A stretch of 64,000 nucleotides of DNA from Myripristis murdjan. Its lineage: Eukaryota; Chordata; Actinopteri; Holocentriformes; Holocentridae. Under the pieces are notes generated by a model. The model did no database searches. It saw only the letters and a list, made by a program, of their open reading frames with translations, and was not told where the DNA came from. Location: NCBI RefSeq assembly GCF_902150065.1, contig NC_043996.1, forward strand, positions 13,343,485 through 13,407,484, in the 5' to 3' direction. Of this stretch, positions 13,496 through 26,600 are shown one piece after another. Positions within the stretch are counted from its first letter, which is position 1, and each line of letters begins with the position of its first letter. A program made the translations under genes and the position numbers.

Positions 13496-13562
13496 GACAC
13501 AGACACACACAGACACACACAACTTTGCCCCTTTTTGGCTTCCATGGCAACCCTCACGGGAA
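12978..13562. repeat. Minisatellite with embedded (CA)n arrays
   Basis: A unit of about 134-162 bases is repeated about four times. Each unit has TTTCCCACACCCCAACATG, then GGTGTCTTTGAGCAG, then a variable CA array, then CTTTCTGGCTTCCATGGCAA and a CC-rich end. Unit starts lie near 12981, 13143, 13277 and 13425. Differences in period come mainly from the length of each CA array. Apparent reading frames of up to about 210 codons here are artefacts of the CA repeats. Confidence 0.93.
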
Positions 13563-13584
13563 CCTACCACGGGAACTGCCAACA

Positions 13585-13621
13585 CCTGACACCTGACACC
13601 TGCCACCTGTCAGGTGTCAGG
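13585..13621. repeat. Perfect 13-bp inverted repeat of E-box words
   Basis: CCTGACACCTGAC at 13585-13597 is the exact reverse complement of the 13 bases at 13609-13621, with an 11-base loop that also contains CACCTG. It is both a potential hairpin and a cluster of CACCTG/CAGGTG words. It lies inside the piggyBac-like element, so a host regulatory role is doubtful. Confidence 0.8.
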
Positions 13622-14479
13622 AAGAAGACCCAGCTGAACTTGTGGTCACCTTTCGGTCCAAAAGGAACGGTCAGCTTCCATGTGAAAATGTCATGAGGAT
13701 GACTAACTAAATCATAGTGGTCAATGCTGACGGGAACACAAAAGATGCTATTTTTTTGCCACTATTTAGAAAATTGAAATGTTTTCAAAACAGTGTCCTT
13801 GGAAAACATTGAAATGAAGTACTCTGTGATAAATACTACAATATGTTTCATCTGAGTATTTGTTATAGTCAAAATAATATCTATATAATGTTTTTTTCCC
13901 TAAAAAACGAATGGTATGATCTCAGGTAAATTAGGCCTACAGCACATACACAGCAAATAGAAGTTCAAAACTTGTCATTTTCACAAGAGCAGAAGTTGAT
14001 AAAAAGATCTAACACAACATTAGGTGATAATATGTATCATAGTGGATTTATAATCAAATACAATGTTACCGGTCACATGTGACCGGGAACCTCATGAGTG
14101 TTAGCCCAAAATGAACAGAATAGGAGGGTTAAGACTGAATATCAGACTAAATCTCTTGGTAAGACTGATATTTTGGCAGAGTGGGATCTTCCTCACCTCC
14201 CAGGTTGTGTGAACACACACATCTTTGTCCACGGTGCTCTCCTGAATGGCCCCTCTTTCACTCCAGGTGGGACAGAGGCATTACTGTATGCTCTACAAAC
14301 CAAGTTAAACTACTTCTGCTTCCTGCTTTGAATACCTTTAAGTATTTTTGTTTAAGAAACCTCGGTGCAACCAGTGAGTCTCTGCAATACATAGAATGCA
14401 AAATGTTGTTTTACTCTTTGCTCAGAAGAAGTGTTGTTTATTTCTTTCTCTTTTGGAGACGGTTTGCAGAGCTGACTTT

Positions 14480-14680
14480 GAGCAGCTGGGTGGTGTGCTG
14501 AATGGGGAGATGCCCTTCGTACCGGAGGACCAGAGATCAAGACACCACATCGGCAAGAACCTGCCTCACTGAAATGTCCTTGAGCAAGATGCTGAACCCC
14601 TGCCAGCTCCATGATTACTGGTCTGTAGTTTCTTGCATTCTGACCTCGCTGTGGAGAGGGACAAGCAACCAAAAAATCCC
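14480..14680 (+). mobile_element. SINE-like fragment
   Basis: GTCCTTGAGCAAGATGCTGA followed by ACCCCTGCCAGCTCC at 14577-14611 is a block found in many teleost tRNA-derived SINEs. It is preceded by AGATCAAGACACCAC, which may be a decayed head. A related fragment lies near 59,785. Confidence 0.5.
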
Positions 14681-17600
14681 CTTATTTTAGGTATGATGTC
14701 TACTTTCTCCCGAGGCTACACAGGTGAACTCTACAGAATCAGTGATGCTCAGATTCAGTGAAAAACAAGACTGTTCATCTGAATCATGTGAGCATCATGT
14801 GAGTTTAAATTCTGGCAAAAATTACACTAATGAGTATTCATATCTAAAATAATAATAATGATAAAACATGCAAAAGTAAACAAAACTCAAAACATATATA
14901 AAAGTCACACTGGCCATTTGCTTAGTTCATGAGTGTAGAGTCTGGCTGTTTTAAAATGTATGTTTTGTAAGAGTGACAGCCAGTTGATCAATATGTTTAT
15001 AGAACATAAAAAAATAAGTTGAACCACATGAGACTGCAGAAACTAACTGGATCCGCAGAAAGGTTCTTCACAGTGTACCTCCAATTTGTGTCATAGCTAG
15101 AGTCTGCTCTCTCATCCTCCAGCTGTCAGAGGTGCATTATATCACTTGCTATGGATCTTGACTGAAGTCAAATGTGAAATATCAAGAATTGCTTCTCCTA
15201 AATGTCAGCAGGCCTAGAGCGTTCAGTCAATGCTCTGCCATCTCGAACATTGTTGACATCAGCCAGCTTCCCCGTCCAACCTGCAGGGAACAACCATTTG
15301 TTGCTTTATTCCCTAATTGGCGAAGTAAAAGCTTTCAGCTAATCAATTGTAATACTCTATTTTACAGCATAATCATTATCATCCCCATAACTTTAGTGGC
15401 TTTAGTGACTGTACGCCTAACTGTGTGCTCTTGCTGCTCTCCCAGAAGTGGAGTATTAATAGGCTTCCTGTAAAAGTTTAGATTAAATTTGAGAATGAGA
15501 GATGTTGATGTGAGAAAATGCACTGTCATTACAGTATGTAGATAGACAGAGGATTCATTGCAGCAGCCAATCAACTGAAGGGTCATTCCATTTAGGCTTT
15601 TTATCATATATTCATTGGAGAGTTTGATCTGATTATGGAGGCAGGCTTGCAGATGCAGTCCCTCCTCAGGAGTAAATGTTTATTGATCAAGAAAGACTTG
15701 GCCATGTAAATCCTGATTTGTATGTGTGTGTCGTCTGGCGCCGGATAGCCGCGGAGAAGAATCCATCACTATTGGCATGTGGACCTGATTACTGGAGAGA
15801 CTCTGAAAGTCTCATAGACCTATGATAAAGAACTCTGTCCAGGCCTCTTTACAACCACATCACTCAGAGTGTCTGCACAAAGGAACAGTGCATTACAAAA
15901 AAACAGCCCACGTTCCTGCCCTCCTCTTGGCACAGTCGCCTTAACTCAGCTCTATCCCAGCTGAGACAGTAATCCTTATGTCCCGGAGCTCATGGGGACA
16001 CAATTAAACTCCAGCAAAAAGAATATAAAAGAATATTTCCAGAAAGACTAAAGGCTTTAATTGGGCGAGGAACCAAATCTAAATCACATTAGACACAAAA
16101 GTGTGAAAGTGTTGACACTGTGTGAGCTGACGTGCCAATGTAACTGCAGATGCATGATGACGATGTTCATCAGGAGGCAGAGTGGCGGGATTTAACTTGC
16201 ATTTAATTTCCATTTGCAATGGTAGTAAGATTCTGGAGTCGCAGCGCCAGCGTGTTCACCAGAGTAGGTGGGATTGTCCACTTTTATTGTGAAGAACCTC
16301 ACTGGCAAAACATGAAAATAAGATGTGAAAGCCCCCTCCTTTCAATGTGGGGTATGTTTAATCAGCATGGAGGTGGCATTCTGAAACTGTAGGCAGTAAT
16401 GCCCAGTCTGACAAAGCACCCGGCTCACTGAGCAAGTATAGATAGTACAACATCATCTCGTATGTGTCAAGATAACCACTATCAGACCCAGAAATACATT
16501 ACCCTGCTTACTGTCTCCAGACGCTTCCAGCCAAAGAACATATCTTTATAAATTCCACAGCTGCACTTCACTGCTTCAAACCAAAGAATACTGGATTACA
16601 CACGAGTGGGTCTGACTTCCTTATATCTTAGTTACCCCAGACTGCAGACCTTTGGCTTTTATGCTGATTCCTCAACACAGCATTGGGTGGCGGCATTGAG
16701 TCTGTGTTTGCATGACTGTCAAGGGGTTTTATGCATCACTGCCATGTAAACAAAAGACCTGCTGGCAGGCACTCATCGATCAAAGACTTGTCATCAATGG
16801 GCAACGTTGTTTTCATTATTTCCAAAAGGGGAAACTTCAGTAAGAAATAGCTGACTACTTATAGTTAGCAGAGTTGTGTATTAGTGTTTAATAATTCTTA
16901 GTAGATGATTGATTTATAAGGGCAGTAGAGACTATCTGAAAGTCAGTGGAGCCTTACACTGATGGACATCTTACCAAACATTATCTGGAACTGTCCCATC
17001 TAGTAAAGTAAATGCTGAGAATTGTTTACAAAAAACTATTTCACCAAAATCTAAGAGTGCCAGTTGAACACAGGATAGCAGACTGGCTCTGAGTATGTGT
17101 TGATGAGTCATTTCCCTTATCACACATATTCATGTTCGCATATAACCACAGCAAACAGTGTTTTTATGTCTGTTTTTTTCTCTCCTGTGCATTCCCCATT
17201 CACACTGCTATTTTCACTTGCTTGTGAACACACTTTCAGACCACTTCACAGTTAATGCCCTTGAACTGCAGTGGTGGCTCTGCCTTCCTGTGTGACTGGC
17301 TGGAAGGGGAAATGATGTCACTAGTGAGAAGCCATGTTGTCATGTACCTGCTGGCTGCTTCTCAGGCACTCGGATAAAAGCAGTGTGCTCTTTTCCTGGA
17401 AGCTCTCACCCTTCTTGTCAAGCTTAATAAGGGAGATCCCACGCCTGAACACAAAACAGGTGAACCAGACAAACCGTAGAAAACATTTTACAGTCACTGT
17501 GTGTGTGTGTGTGTGTGTGTGTGTTTTTTTTTTCCCAATATGGAGAAACACTAACACACTGTCATTCACTGTAAAACAACTTTAAACTAATCACTTATTA

Positions 17601-18660
17601 TTACTCTTATTTCCAAATCTTAGCCCTCTGATTTATTTGTCTGGCCTATATAATTAAATCCATGATGTAATTAATGATTTTGCTTCAAATAAGAGTATCA
17701 TCACTGAGAGACTTCATGAAATTGGACTAAGGTTTGAGCTGGTTTGAGGGCAGTGCTGAGATATTAAACGATCCACACGGTAAATCTGTTATGAAATGAA
17801 ATTTATCTTTATACCACAACAAAGCCTGCAACCCCCTGGGACTGTGAATTAAAAATATATTTAAAAAAATCTAAGGATAATTACAAATTCGATTTTTGTA
17901 AGTTGGGCCAAAGAGAGATATATAACTGTAATGAGCCAAGAAAAACAACATTATGTAAAACTGCATTTACGTATCTTGATATCACATCAGTTATTTTCAT
18001 GCTGACTTAACAAATTTCCCAACCCAAAAGTATTGAAGCCTTAGTTGTGTTTTTATAATTCACTGATATTGCATGTCATTGTATGTTTGGCCACTGTTAC
18101 TTTCCCACAGTAAGATAATCTAATTTTCAGCACATATTTTCCAATCCTCCTTGTCCGCTGTTCTTTGCATCTTACAGGATTTCACTGGACACCCACCTTC
18201 CGGTCTTTTTTCTTTTCTCAACCCCCTGCCCTCATTGTCTTTGTTTCTCCATTGTTTTTAATCCCTTTTCACTGGATATGGTTGCTGCTCTGTTTCTTTA
18301 GCATTTTTATGTCTCTGCTGTGATAAAAACAAAAACAAAACAACACCTAATTCAGTATATAAGCTATGCAATTCAGTTAAGCCCATGTATAGGGCTAAAC
18401 AGTTTGTCTGATGGGATATTCACTCAACATGTAATTGGCTGTGTCAGTGTGTCACAAGAGCTTTGGTCCATTAACTAAGATGGTCACCACTGGACACAAG
18501 CTGGACTAAATTATGTCCACATACCATCAGCAGATGAAGAGAAACAACCACAAGGTAACAATATTGATATTATTCATACTAAATTTCCCTAAAGAGGTTA
18601 CTGATACAGTTAGGCCCAGAATTTTATCTCCTTAGCAACAAGCATTTTCTATTTTAAATC
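14681..18660. other. Gene-free, mostly unique interval
   Basis: No exon or RNA gene is recognisable. Positions 15,600-16,900 have few repeats and more even base composition than the surroundings, so they would be a sensible first place to look for conserved non-coding elements. This is inference only. Confidence 0.5.
17499..17524. repeat. (TG)n microsatellite with T tract
   Basis: About 26 bases of TG repeat followed by a run of ten T residues. Confidence 0.93.
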
Positions 18661-18679
18661 TATTTTTAAATACACTGTA

Positions 18680-20250
18680 GTACAATCTCTTGTTAAGAAA
18701 CCTAAACTTGATCCTCTGGTTCTTAACTATTTTAGGCTAATTTCTAAATTTCCATTTTCATCGACATTTGTAGAAAAGGTGGTTTCAACTCCACTTTCAG
18801 CTTTTATGTTTCATAATAGCATCTTTGGGAAGTTTCAGTCAGGTTTTAGAGCTATGTATTGAACAGAAACCGCTCTCAACTTAGCTAATTGTGCTCTCCC
18901 GACAGGAGGGAGAGCACAATTTTAATTCTTTTAGACATAAGTGCAACTTTTGACACAGTGGACCATGCCATTTTAACTGACTGTCTTGAAACCTGGCTTG
19001 TCATCAAGGGCACTGTTGGTTTTTGTACTTTTTATAAAGAACCTACCCTGTCACCAGGGTAGCTGTAGAAGACTCTTCTAAGTCTTCTACAGCTCACATT
19101 ACCTGTGGTGTCCCACAAGGTTCAATTTTAGGCCCAATTTTATTTTTAATCTAAATTATATGCTTCTATTTGGCCAAAGCATAAAATGTCACAATGACTG
19201 TTTTCATTGCTATGCAGATGACATAGATATGACTTCCCCTGACACCTAGTGACCCAAAAAGCCTAGCTGCTGTCGTAGACTGTGTCCATGATGTCAAAAT
19301 TAGCTCAATAATTACAAATCATATCACAATCAGAAATCATATTGTTCAGTTCCAGAAACCCTATCAGTGTAATTGAGCATGGCCTTAGTCCCTTGTCTGC
19401 TTACATGAATCTTGTTTCCAGGATTTTGGGAGTACTATTTGATTCAGGTTTAGGTTTTGTTCCACAGATTTAAAAAGTTGTCCAGTTATTATTGTCTCAG
19501 ATAAGAACTTCAGACTTAAACCAGTGCTCTCACACTCTGACCAGGAAAAAGTAATACACACTCTAATTTTCTCTAGATTTGATTAATGTAACTCCCTCTT
19601 TTCTGGCAAAAACCAAAAGTCACTCCTGTGGCTCAAACTACTTCAGGACGCAGCAGCTTGGCGTCAACATCAAACTAATGCTGGCTTCTCTTCATTGGCT
19701 CCCCGTTCAATTAAGAACGGATTTTAACCTTTTACTGATCACTTTTACAGCACGTCTTGGGTCTGGCCCCAAGCTACATAATAGAAATGTTGACCCCGCA
19801 AGAGCCAGTTTGCAGCCTCAGATCCTCACGTGTGGCGCTTCCGGCTACTCCAAAGTCAAGGTTTATCTAAAGGCGACCCTGCTTTTGCCATCAGGACCCC
19901 TCGGCTTTAGAACGGCCTGCCTGAGGAAATAAGACTTGCAGAATAAGTAACTTCTTTTAAATCACTTACAACCCATTTTTACAGACTTGCTTTTATGTGA
20001 TAGTCTTTTTATCGCTTTAATTTGTTTTTCCCTCATTATCACAAACTTTCTGTTTTCACCTGTTTTTACCTCACCAACACCTGTGTGTTTGTGTCTTTTT
20101 TTTCCTGTTTAAACTTGACCTTGACTTTTCCTTAATTTTGTATTGCTTTTGTTTGGCCTTACTCTATGGCTTTCTGTTGTTATTGTGCTTTCAAAGCACT
20201 TTGTAAAACCTGTTTTTAAAGGTTCTATATAAATAAAGTTTATCTCAGTA
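18680..20250 (+). mobile_element. Decayed L2/CR1-clade LINE, reverse transcriptase part and 3' end
   Basis: Translated pieces on the + strand match the reverse transcriptase of L2-like non-LTR retrotransposons. They run in order: a KFPF..TFVEKVVST block near 18,745-18,790, FGKFQSGFRA near 18,827-18,855, LDISATFDTVDHAILTD near 18,930-18,980, TCGVPQGSILGPILF near 19,102-19,147 and the catalytic YADD at 19,211-19,222. A downstream ASLHWLPVQLRTDFN motif lies near 19,684-19,730. The element ends with a TATAAATAAAGTTT tail near 20,227-20,240. The frame is interrupted many times and the 5' half is missing, so it is an inactive 5'-truncated copy. Two internal hairpins are described separately. Confidence 0.85.
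18887..19094. repeat. Two perfect 14-bp hairpins inside the LINE copy
   Basis: Arms 18887-18900 and 18908-18921 are exact reverse complements with a 7-base loop. Arms 19061-19074 and 19081-19094 are exact reverse complements with a 6-base loop. A shorter 6-bp palindrome (ACCCTG/CAGGGT) lies at 19044-19059. The parent LINE reading frame is disturbed at these places, suggesting local snap-back duplications during or after insertion. Confidence 0.85.
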
Positions 20251-20774
20251 ATTGTGGAGAGCATGATTACATGCATCTTAAAAGTATGAGCCTCATGCTT
20301 GTGAAGGTCGTAGCTGTGATATTGTGTTTTCATGGAATCCTCAGTAACCTTTTTTTTTTATTTTTTTTACTGTACCTAGAGTTTTCAGTAGCTTTCCTGC
20401 TGCGTCCATTTAGCAGGATATTATCTGGTACTTATGATACCATGCAAACAGCACTGCTACTGTTTGTCAAACCCAACCATAAACAGAATATGTTTACATG
20501 CTAGAATAAGGTTTATACTGTCATATTGTGTCTATAATATTCAAGACTTTGTGTTTGGAAAATGGGCTGATCCCTGTTGTTGTAAATAAGATATGACATT
20601 CATGTTTTTCCCTCATTATCACAAAGAAGTTAAACTGAAATAGGTGCCATTATTACCATCCTTTCATGCCATATAGTTATCCTCTGACAGGATGTTACTG
20701 AAGGTAGATTTTGATTGGTCCTTACTGAGACACTGAAGTTTTTGATTGCATGAGAAATACTCTTAATGTAGTTG

Positions 20775-20850
20775 GATGAGATGAGATAAGATAAGATAAG
20801 ATAAGATATTCCTTTATTAGTTCCACAGTGGGGAAATTTCAAATGACGCA
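20775..20850 (-). mobile_element. 3' tail of a Rex-type LINE with GATAA repeats
   Basis: A (GATAA)n run leads into ATTCCTTTATTAG and CCACAGTGGGGAAATTTC. This is the reverse complement of the standard 3' end of a common teleost LINE (GGGAATTTCC..TTGTGGGAT..AATAAAGG with a short tandem tail). Only the last 70 or so bases remain. Confidence 0.7.
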
Positions 20851-22404
20851 CTCTGTTTAAAAACTCAACCCCAACAAAGTTATTTTCTTTTTAAGGAACG
20901 CTACAAAAGCATAAAGTAAAAATGTAGATAAGTGATTTTTTTGATTAAAAAAAAAAAAGTCAGACAGAACCTTATGATTTCAAGCCTCACAACATATCAT
21001 TAGATAGAATGCCTAACACACCAGATGATGAAAGGAAACGAAGGGAGTTTCTTCAGCGGGGTGTCCGGCTGTGATACACCCTCTTTGGGAAGATCAAGGC
21101 CTCAGGGGCTGCTGATTTTGACAAGAGGCTGCTATTGATGCCCAGCCTCTACACTGTGTATCCAAACGTCTTTCTCTTCATCACTCTTGCAGAGTCTCAT
21201 TTTCAGATGAGAGATAAAGATGAAAGCGATCCTTCTCTGGCATATTGTTCATTTGACATTTGAACACAGGTGCAAAGGGAATATCACAAATTAGTGTGAA
21301 TTTTCAAATATTCCTTAAAGCTGACTGTACTTTGTCGCCACTAAAATAACAACATGTACAATGCACGGTGTCTGAAAGCAGGCATCGCTTGACCTATGTG
21401 AGCAGATGTTTTCAGACAGGAAGTGTCAACCCACCCTCCCCCTTCGCCCTCATCAGCACTTTGTAGTTTCAATTCCATCACTTCTCTTTTTCAGCGAGCA
21501 ACATTCAAGCCACACTAACAAAGACATATTTGCATATATTCAGAATTGATAGGCACAGTTCAGGTAGCGACGCAGTGACGTGGGAACAAGAAGAAGTGCG
21601 AGGTATGCTGGGTGCATTTAGGCTATGCAAAGCTGAGAAAGAAGGAAGTGACATGAGCAGTGCAAGCTGTTTATAATTACCAGACATCATGTGATTTCAT
21701 ATAACTGTGAGTGCTCTGTGTTTGGTGCTAAGCGTCTCGTTGCTCAGCCTGGTGACATTTCAACCAAACGAGTTGTCCCTGGGCCAAATTGAGTTTAGAC
21801 AAACCTCTCCTTGGGCCATAAACACAGAAGCACAGCACTTTCTCTTCTTCCTCAGCACTTTGCTAAGAACACATGAAATCATTGCTTTGGAGATCAAATG
21901 CATGACCTGGTGGTGATGAAATAATTGAACTGTAATTGTTCTTTGAATATTATTTCAAAATACTAAAGTAAACCTAATCTTTTGTGACTAGCAGGCAGCA
22001 GCGCTGTCTTGGCCTTGCGGTGTGTATATTGACCTTGTTAATTGTCTAGCTTGTAAGACTCAGTACATATTGAAAAGCTAAAGGACCACTATTTAATTTA
22101 GTTTCATCTGTCTTCTGTTTACCATAAATGAGAAGCTATTGGCTGGGCAGTTGGACTACAGCTGTATGCATAAGCATTCACAGTACTTATGATTTTCACC
22201 CTTTTTTATCAGTGTGTATTGATATTAATGCAGGGATAGAGACAGATATTGATTTGGCCCAGGGCTTAACAGGTGCTCTGTGACCACTAGCATCTTGTTG
22301 TTGCCGGGTGAAAACCTCTTTTTGTCAAAATGTCTGTTTTTAAGGAACTTAGAGAAACTGTTTGTTTTGGCTTGATGACCATGCATTTTTTTTTCCTTAC
22401 AGAG

Positions 22405-22484
22405 GAGCATGTTAAACCATAAAAATAACCAGTTCTGTACTTACGAGCATGTTAAACTATAAAAATAACCAATTCTCTTGTTAT
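22405..22484 (+). repeat. Two-copy 40-base tandem duplication
   Basis: GAGCATGTTAAACCATAAAA at 22405 recurs at 22445 with one change, and each copy continues into AATAACC(A)TTCT-like sequence. The period is 40 bases. Confidence 0.85.
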
Positions 22485-22599
22485 GGTAGAATTATTACTG
22501 TTCCTTCCAGTGCTTTCACGATCATTTGTTGTTGTCAAGGACAAGAAAACTGTTGTCGATGTGTTCTGTTTTGTATTTTTAAAGATGCAGTTTTGATAT

Positions 22600-22702
<103 letters not shown>

Positions 22703-23528
22703 GTGACTCTTTCAAACAGAGACATCACATTTGTCTCCATCTGCCCCAGAATGCACCTATTCCCTGTTGCTCTCCACTATGTCACAGCGAGTTTGTCTTT
22801 CTCCATTAAGGCTCTGATGTTGTGGAAAGAGCCGGGCCGAGACTCTGCGCAGACACATTTTATTATTCATTACATTTCATTCTTTCTATCTCTGCAGCAT
22901 CTGGCGGAGCTGGTGGTGCAATTGGAATCACAGAATAACCCCACACTGCCTCATAATGCCCAGGACCCCACACTTGAAGAAGACATCTGAATTAGTTGCG
23001 TAATCCCAAAATTGAGCAAAAACGTTTTATGTCAAGTTAAAGATATGGGTAACTTTTTTTTGAAGAGGCTGTTTATGATTGTTAATCTTATGTAAAATTA
23101 TGACCTAATTATCAAATCCACTGCCTCAACAAGGCTGATGTGATTCATATGACGATTTCACCCACATAATCGCATTATAGCCAGGAGAGCATATAGAAGC
23201 CTACAGACACCACCACAATCTGTAGAAAAACCTGAAAAAGATAATAGCTTTGTGATGTTGTCAGTGCTGTGCTTTTGCATTTCCTGGGTTATGAGGTCAA
23301 ATGTTGTTCCATTACAATGTGTCAGTATCATGTTGAAAATGTGTTTGAACCATAAAATTATATATTATCCTGCAATGGCTGGCAAAAAGCAAATCTCTCA
23401 GCTGTGAATGAATGAAGCCATTTGTGTCTTCTGCGATATTCAAAATAAACAGTAGACAGGATGACAGAAATCAAGGGGGGTTTCTCTGTCACTGGTGGTG
23501 CAGTACACAGCAAGTGGTTTCCCTTTAA

Positions 23529-23582
23529 CAGGAAGTGCAGCAGAAGGTATGGGAAATGAAATGTGAACGGGGTTTATAAAAG
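23529..23582 (+). promoter_or_regulatory. Putative rgs18 core promoter: ETS site and TATA box
   Basis: CAGGAAGTG at 23529-23537 is a good ETS-family site. TATAAAAG at 23575-23582 is a strong TATA box 90 bases upstream of the start codon, predicting a short 5' leader of about 60 bases. Mammalian RGS18 is expressed in megakaryocytes and platelets, where ETS factors are important, so the pairing is plausible. Function is inferred from motifs and position only. Confidence 0.5.
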
Positions 23583-23671
23583 ATGAGGTGGTTCAACGCA
23601 TGATGGGTTAAAACTTTTTTGAGAGCTGCTTGTGGCTTGGTGTTACGTATGCCAGACACTGAAAGAACAGC

Positions 23672-26600
23672 ATGGAGACGCTTCTTTTTCTATTTCCTCA
23701 ATTCAACTTTTTGGCCCCAAAGGAGGAAGCATATTTCAAAATGCTTGGTCCAGAAGACTTGCAGACACCGAGAATGAAAGACGATACTACCAGGTTGGTG
23801 TGTTAGCTTCAATCATTTAAAAATCAGTTATTGATTTAAAAACGATCAATTTAGTTTTGTGTTGTCGCTGTACTTTCAGCTATTGTCAGAAAGAGTGTGA
23901 GAGGTTTGTAAAAAAAAAAAAAAAGTATTACTAAAGTGCAGCCCAATCTCAGATCTGTACCATTTCTGTATATTGTTGCATCTTGTCGGAGTCTAATTTA
24001 AAGCCAGAAGAGCTGACTCTATATCAGGTGGCTAGACCTCTCAAGGTTGCTATCATCAGAATCCTCAGCGGTGAGCGTCTATTGACCTTTGAGAAAAGAT
24101 GAGTGCATAGTTGGCATTTTATCTTGCAAGTTTTCTGAAGGAGAAGCCAAAAGAGTTGCTATTCTGTAGAGTACCATGTGAACCACTTTATAAAAGTCTG
24201 TGTGAGTAGGAATTCTGTCACAAATTGTTGATTCAGAAAATATTCCTTGGACTTAGTTGCTGTAGTGCATACAGTATGTGAGATTTGATGCATATACTGT
24301 TTTGTTTGCAGACTTAAAGACAAGGACAGGAAGAGCCGATTAAGCCTCTTTCTTACCAAGTCAGGATCTCATGAAAACGTCAGTCCAGATAAAAGGGCAA
24401 ACACATCACCCAACAAGTGAGCCAACAACCGCTTTTTCATGTACAGACAGTTTTGTTTTGCCAAATGTCGCTTTATTACCCTCAGCTTCCAGTAAGTTCC
24501 ATGAATCATGTCATACTATAGAAAACATGGCATCTAGACTTCTCATTAGACAAGAATCCAAAACATTTCTGCTGCATCATTAGGAAAGAGCTGACAAAAT
24601 CTCTGATTTTTGCAGTATCTCACTGGAGGCAGCTTTGAAATGGAGTGAGTCCTTTGAAGAATTGCTGAAGCATTCAGGTCAGATTAAAGTCCAAAATCTC
24701 TCAAATCGTTGAGGCAAATTGCTGTCCAAAACAGTTTCTTCTTCTGTCAAACAATTTGCTCCATTTAAATCAGAAAGTATTGTTTTGTGGAGTGCAAGGG
24801 GGTATATAGTTAATGGAAAGGACAATAAGGTTTCACTGTGTTTTTAGGTTGGCTAGCAGAAATACAGAAGCTGTGCAACTTCCTCATAACCTCATAAGTC
24901 ACATTTCATTGCCACACTGAATCATTTTAAGTATATATGTTGCACTCTTTGTATGATGAAGTGAAAACATTGTGAAACCACTGTGAGCAAGAGTTTAGAA
25001 TGTTAATCTTAAATGAATAACAATATACAAAGTTGGGGAGTGGATACTTTTTTATTCTAAAATGCTTGATAGATTTAATGGTTTAAAGAGTTCTAACAAC
25101 AAAATACAGTATCAGTGTATGAATTAGTGTATGAATCTATTTAAGGTGTTTATGGACATTTGCAAGCCCATTTTTAGTTACAAAGGGGTAATAGCTGCCT
25201 GCGCCATACCATGCACATCCCATTTTCTTTGCCAGTGTCACTCTAGCAACTAGCCTTTCAGTTCTGATCAAGACAGCCAGTGAACAGAGTGCTTGACAGT
25301 AACAATGTGTCTCTCGCCTTCCTCTTATCCAGATGGGGTGGAAACCTTCTCTCAGTTCCTCAGGACAGAGTTCAGTGAAGAGAACATTGAGTTCTGGTTG
25401 GCCTGCGAAGAATACAAGACCATTGACTCAGAAACCAAGCTGCTGTCCAAAGCCAAATACATTTATGCTGTTTTTATTGAATCGGACGCCCCAAAAGAGG
25501 TAGGGATGAGGCATGTCTCCTGAACATAAGCAAGGACACTGACATGCTATGCTGCAAAACCAGGCCACAACAACCCTAGTAGTCTGGCATTTGCTTACAG
25601 GTTTTTTTTTAATCACTGAAGGTCTAAGTAAGGTGTCACTATAATATTACAGTGAGGAATAGCAGAGGAATAATAGAGTAAATGCTGATGAGTTTTCAGT
25701 TATACTGATGCACTGCACAGTCAATAGTCTGCAGCAGCTCTGTCTTTGTTAGCAGTAATTAGGTACACAGCCTTGCTAAGGTCATGCATGGGGTGCAGGT
25801 GCTGCTGCAAAACAGGTCGGGTTTATTTCTGTTCGAGCCAGTAGTGGCTTCAGAGGTTTCCTTAGCCCCCGAGATGATGACGCGACCACCAACCGATATG
25901 CTCTCAGGGCCTGAAACAGATGTGACCGTTGAGATGTGTCTCGTCTTGGGTTTCAGCATGCCGCTGCAGATCTGGAGAGATCTTCACCCACACACTTTCA
26001 GTCTAGGATGCATAGATGTGTAAATATGCAAAAGGTAGTCTTTGGAGCATGTAACCCTAGAAGCCAGTTGAAGTGATTTCCAAGTAGTTCAAAATGAAAA
26101 TAACTGAACCTTTACAGAAAAAGATTGCACAGCACATGTTAGTTAGTTAGTTAGTTAGATCTTTAGACTTTATTGTCCCCAGGGGGTAATTCTTTTTCAC
26201 AGCAATGTGCAACCAAAAACACACAGGAAAAATATATGTAACACAACAGCAACACATTTGACATAATCAGCAGACAATATCAATAAGTAGCTGCAAACAA
26301 CAAGAAGGCTGGTCTCACAGAAATATATGAAATGAACATGACATTCTTAGCAATGCATTATGCATCAATACGACATAACCAATGCCCGTGCAAGGTCAGT
26401 TAGGATCTTTAGTTATCTGAATCTGTGGTTGTGACACAAACAGTAATTGAGTGAGTGAATAATGTCCTGTACTATTGTGTAAGCAACACGGACGATGGCC
26501 TTACTGTTCTGAGCTCTGAGATACCGGGTGTAGGGAGACCAATTATCCTAGCAACAGTGTTGATCATGTGTGTGAGTTTGTGGCAGAGAACATATTAAAG

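Larger units (their letters stand above)
12701..14128. mobile_element. Non-autonomous piggyBac-like element
   Basis: The element is bounded by TTAA on both sides (12697-12700 and 14129-14132), the target duplication used by piggyBac transposons. The left end reads CCCTCCTGTCGTGTTC and the right end, reverse-complemented, reads CCCTCCTATTCTGTTC, an imperfect 16-base inverted repeat. Inner GACCGG-rich palindromes lie near both ends: CGGTCAAATCTGACCG at 12719-12734, CGGTCACAAATGACCG at 12897-12912 and CCGGTCACATGTGACCGG at 14070-14087. No transposase is encoded; the interior is largely a CA-rich minisatellite. It was probably mobilised by an enzyme supplied from elsewhere. Confidence 0.75.

Noticed and set aside
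12978-13562. Regularly spaced repeats resembling an array
   Set aside because: Units of 134-162 bases with CA tracts in a vertebrate genome are a minisatellite; there are no short palindromic repeats with unique spacers and no cas genes.
12899-13606. Long open frames of up to about 210 codons on both strands
   Set aside because: They translate CA/TG arrays and a minisatellite into alternating Thr-His or Cys-Val; no start context, splice sites or protein family.
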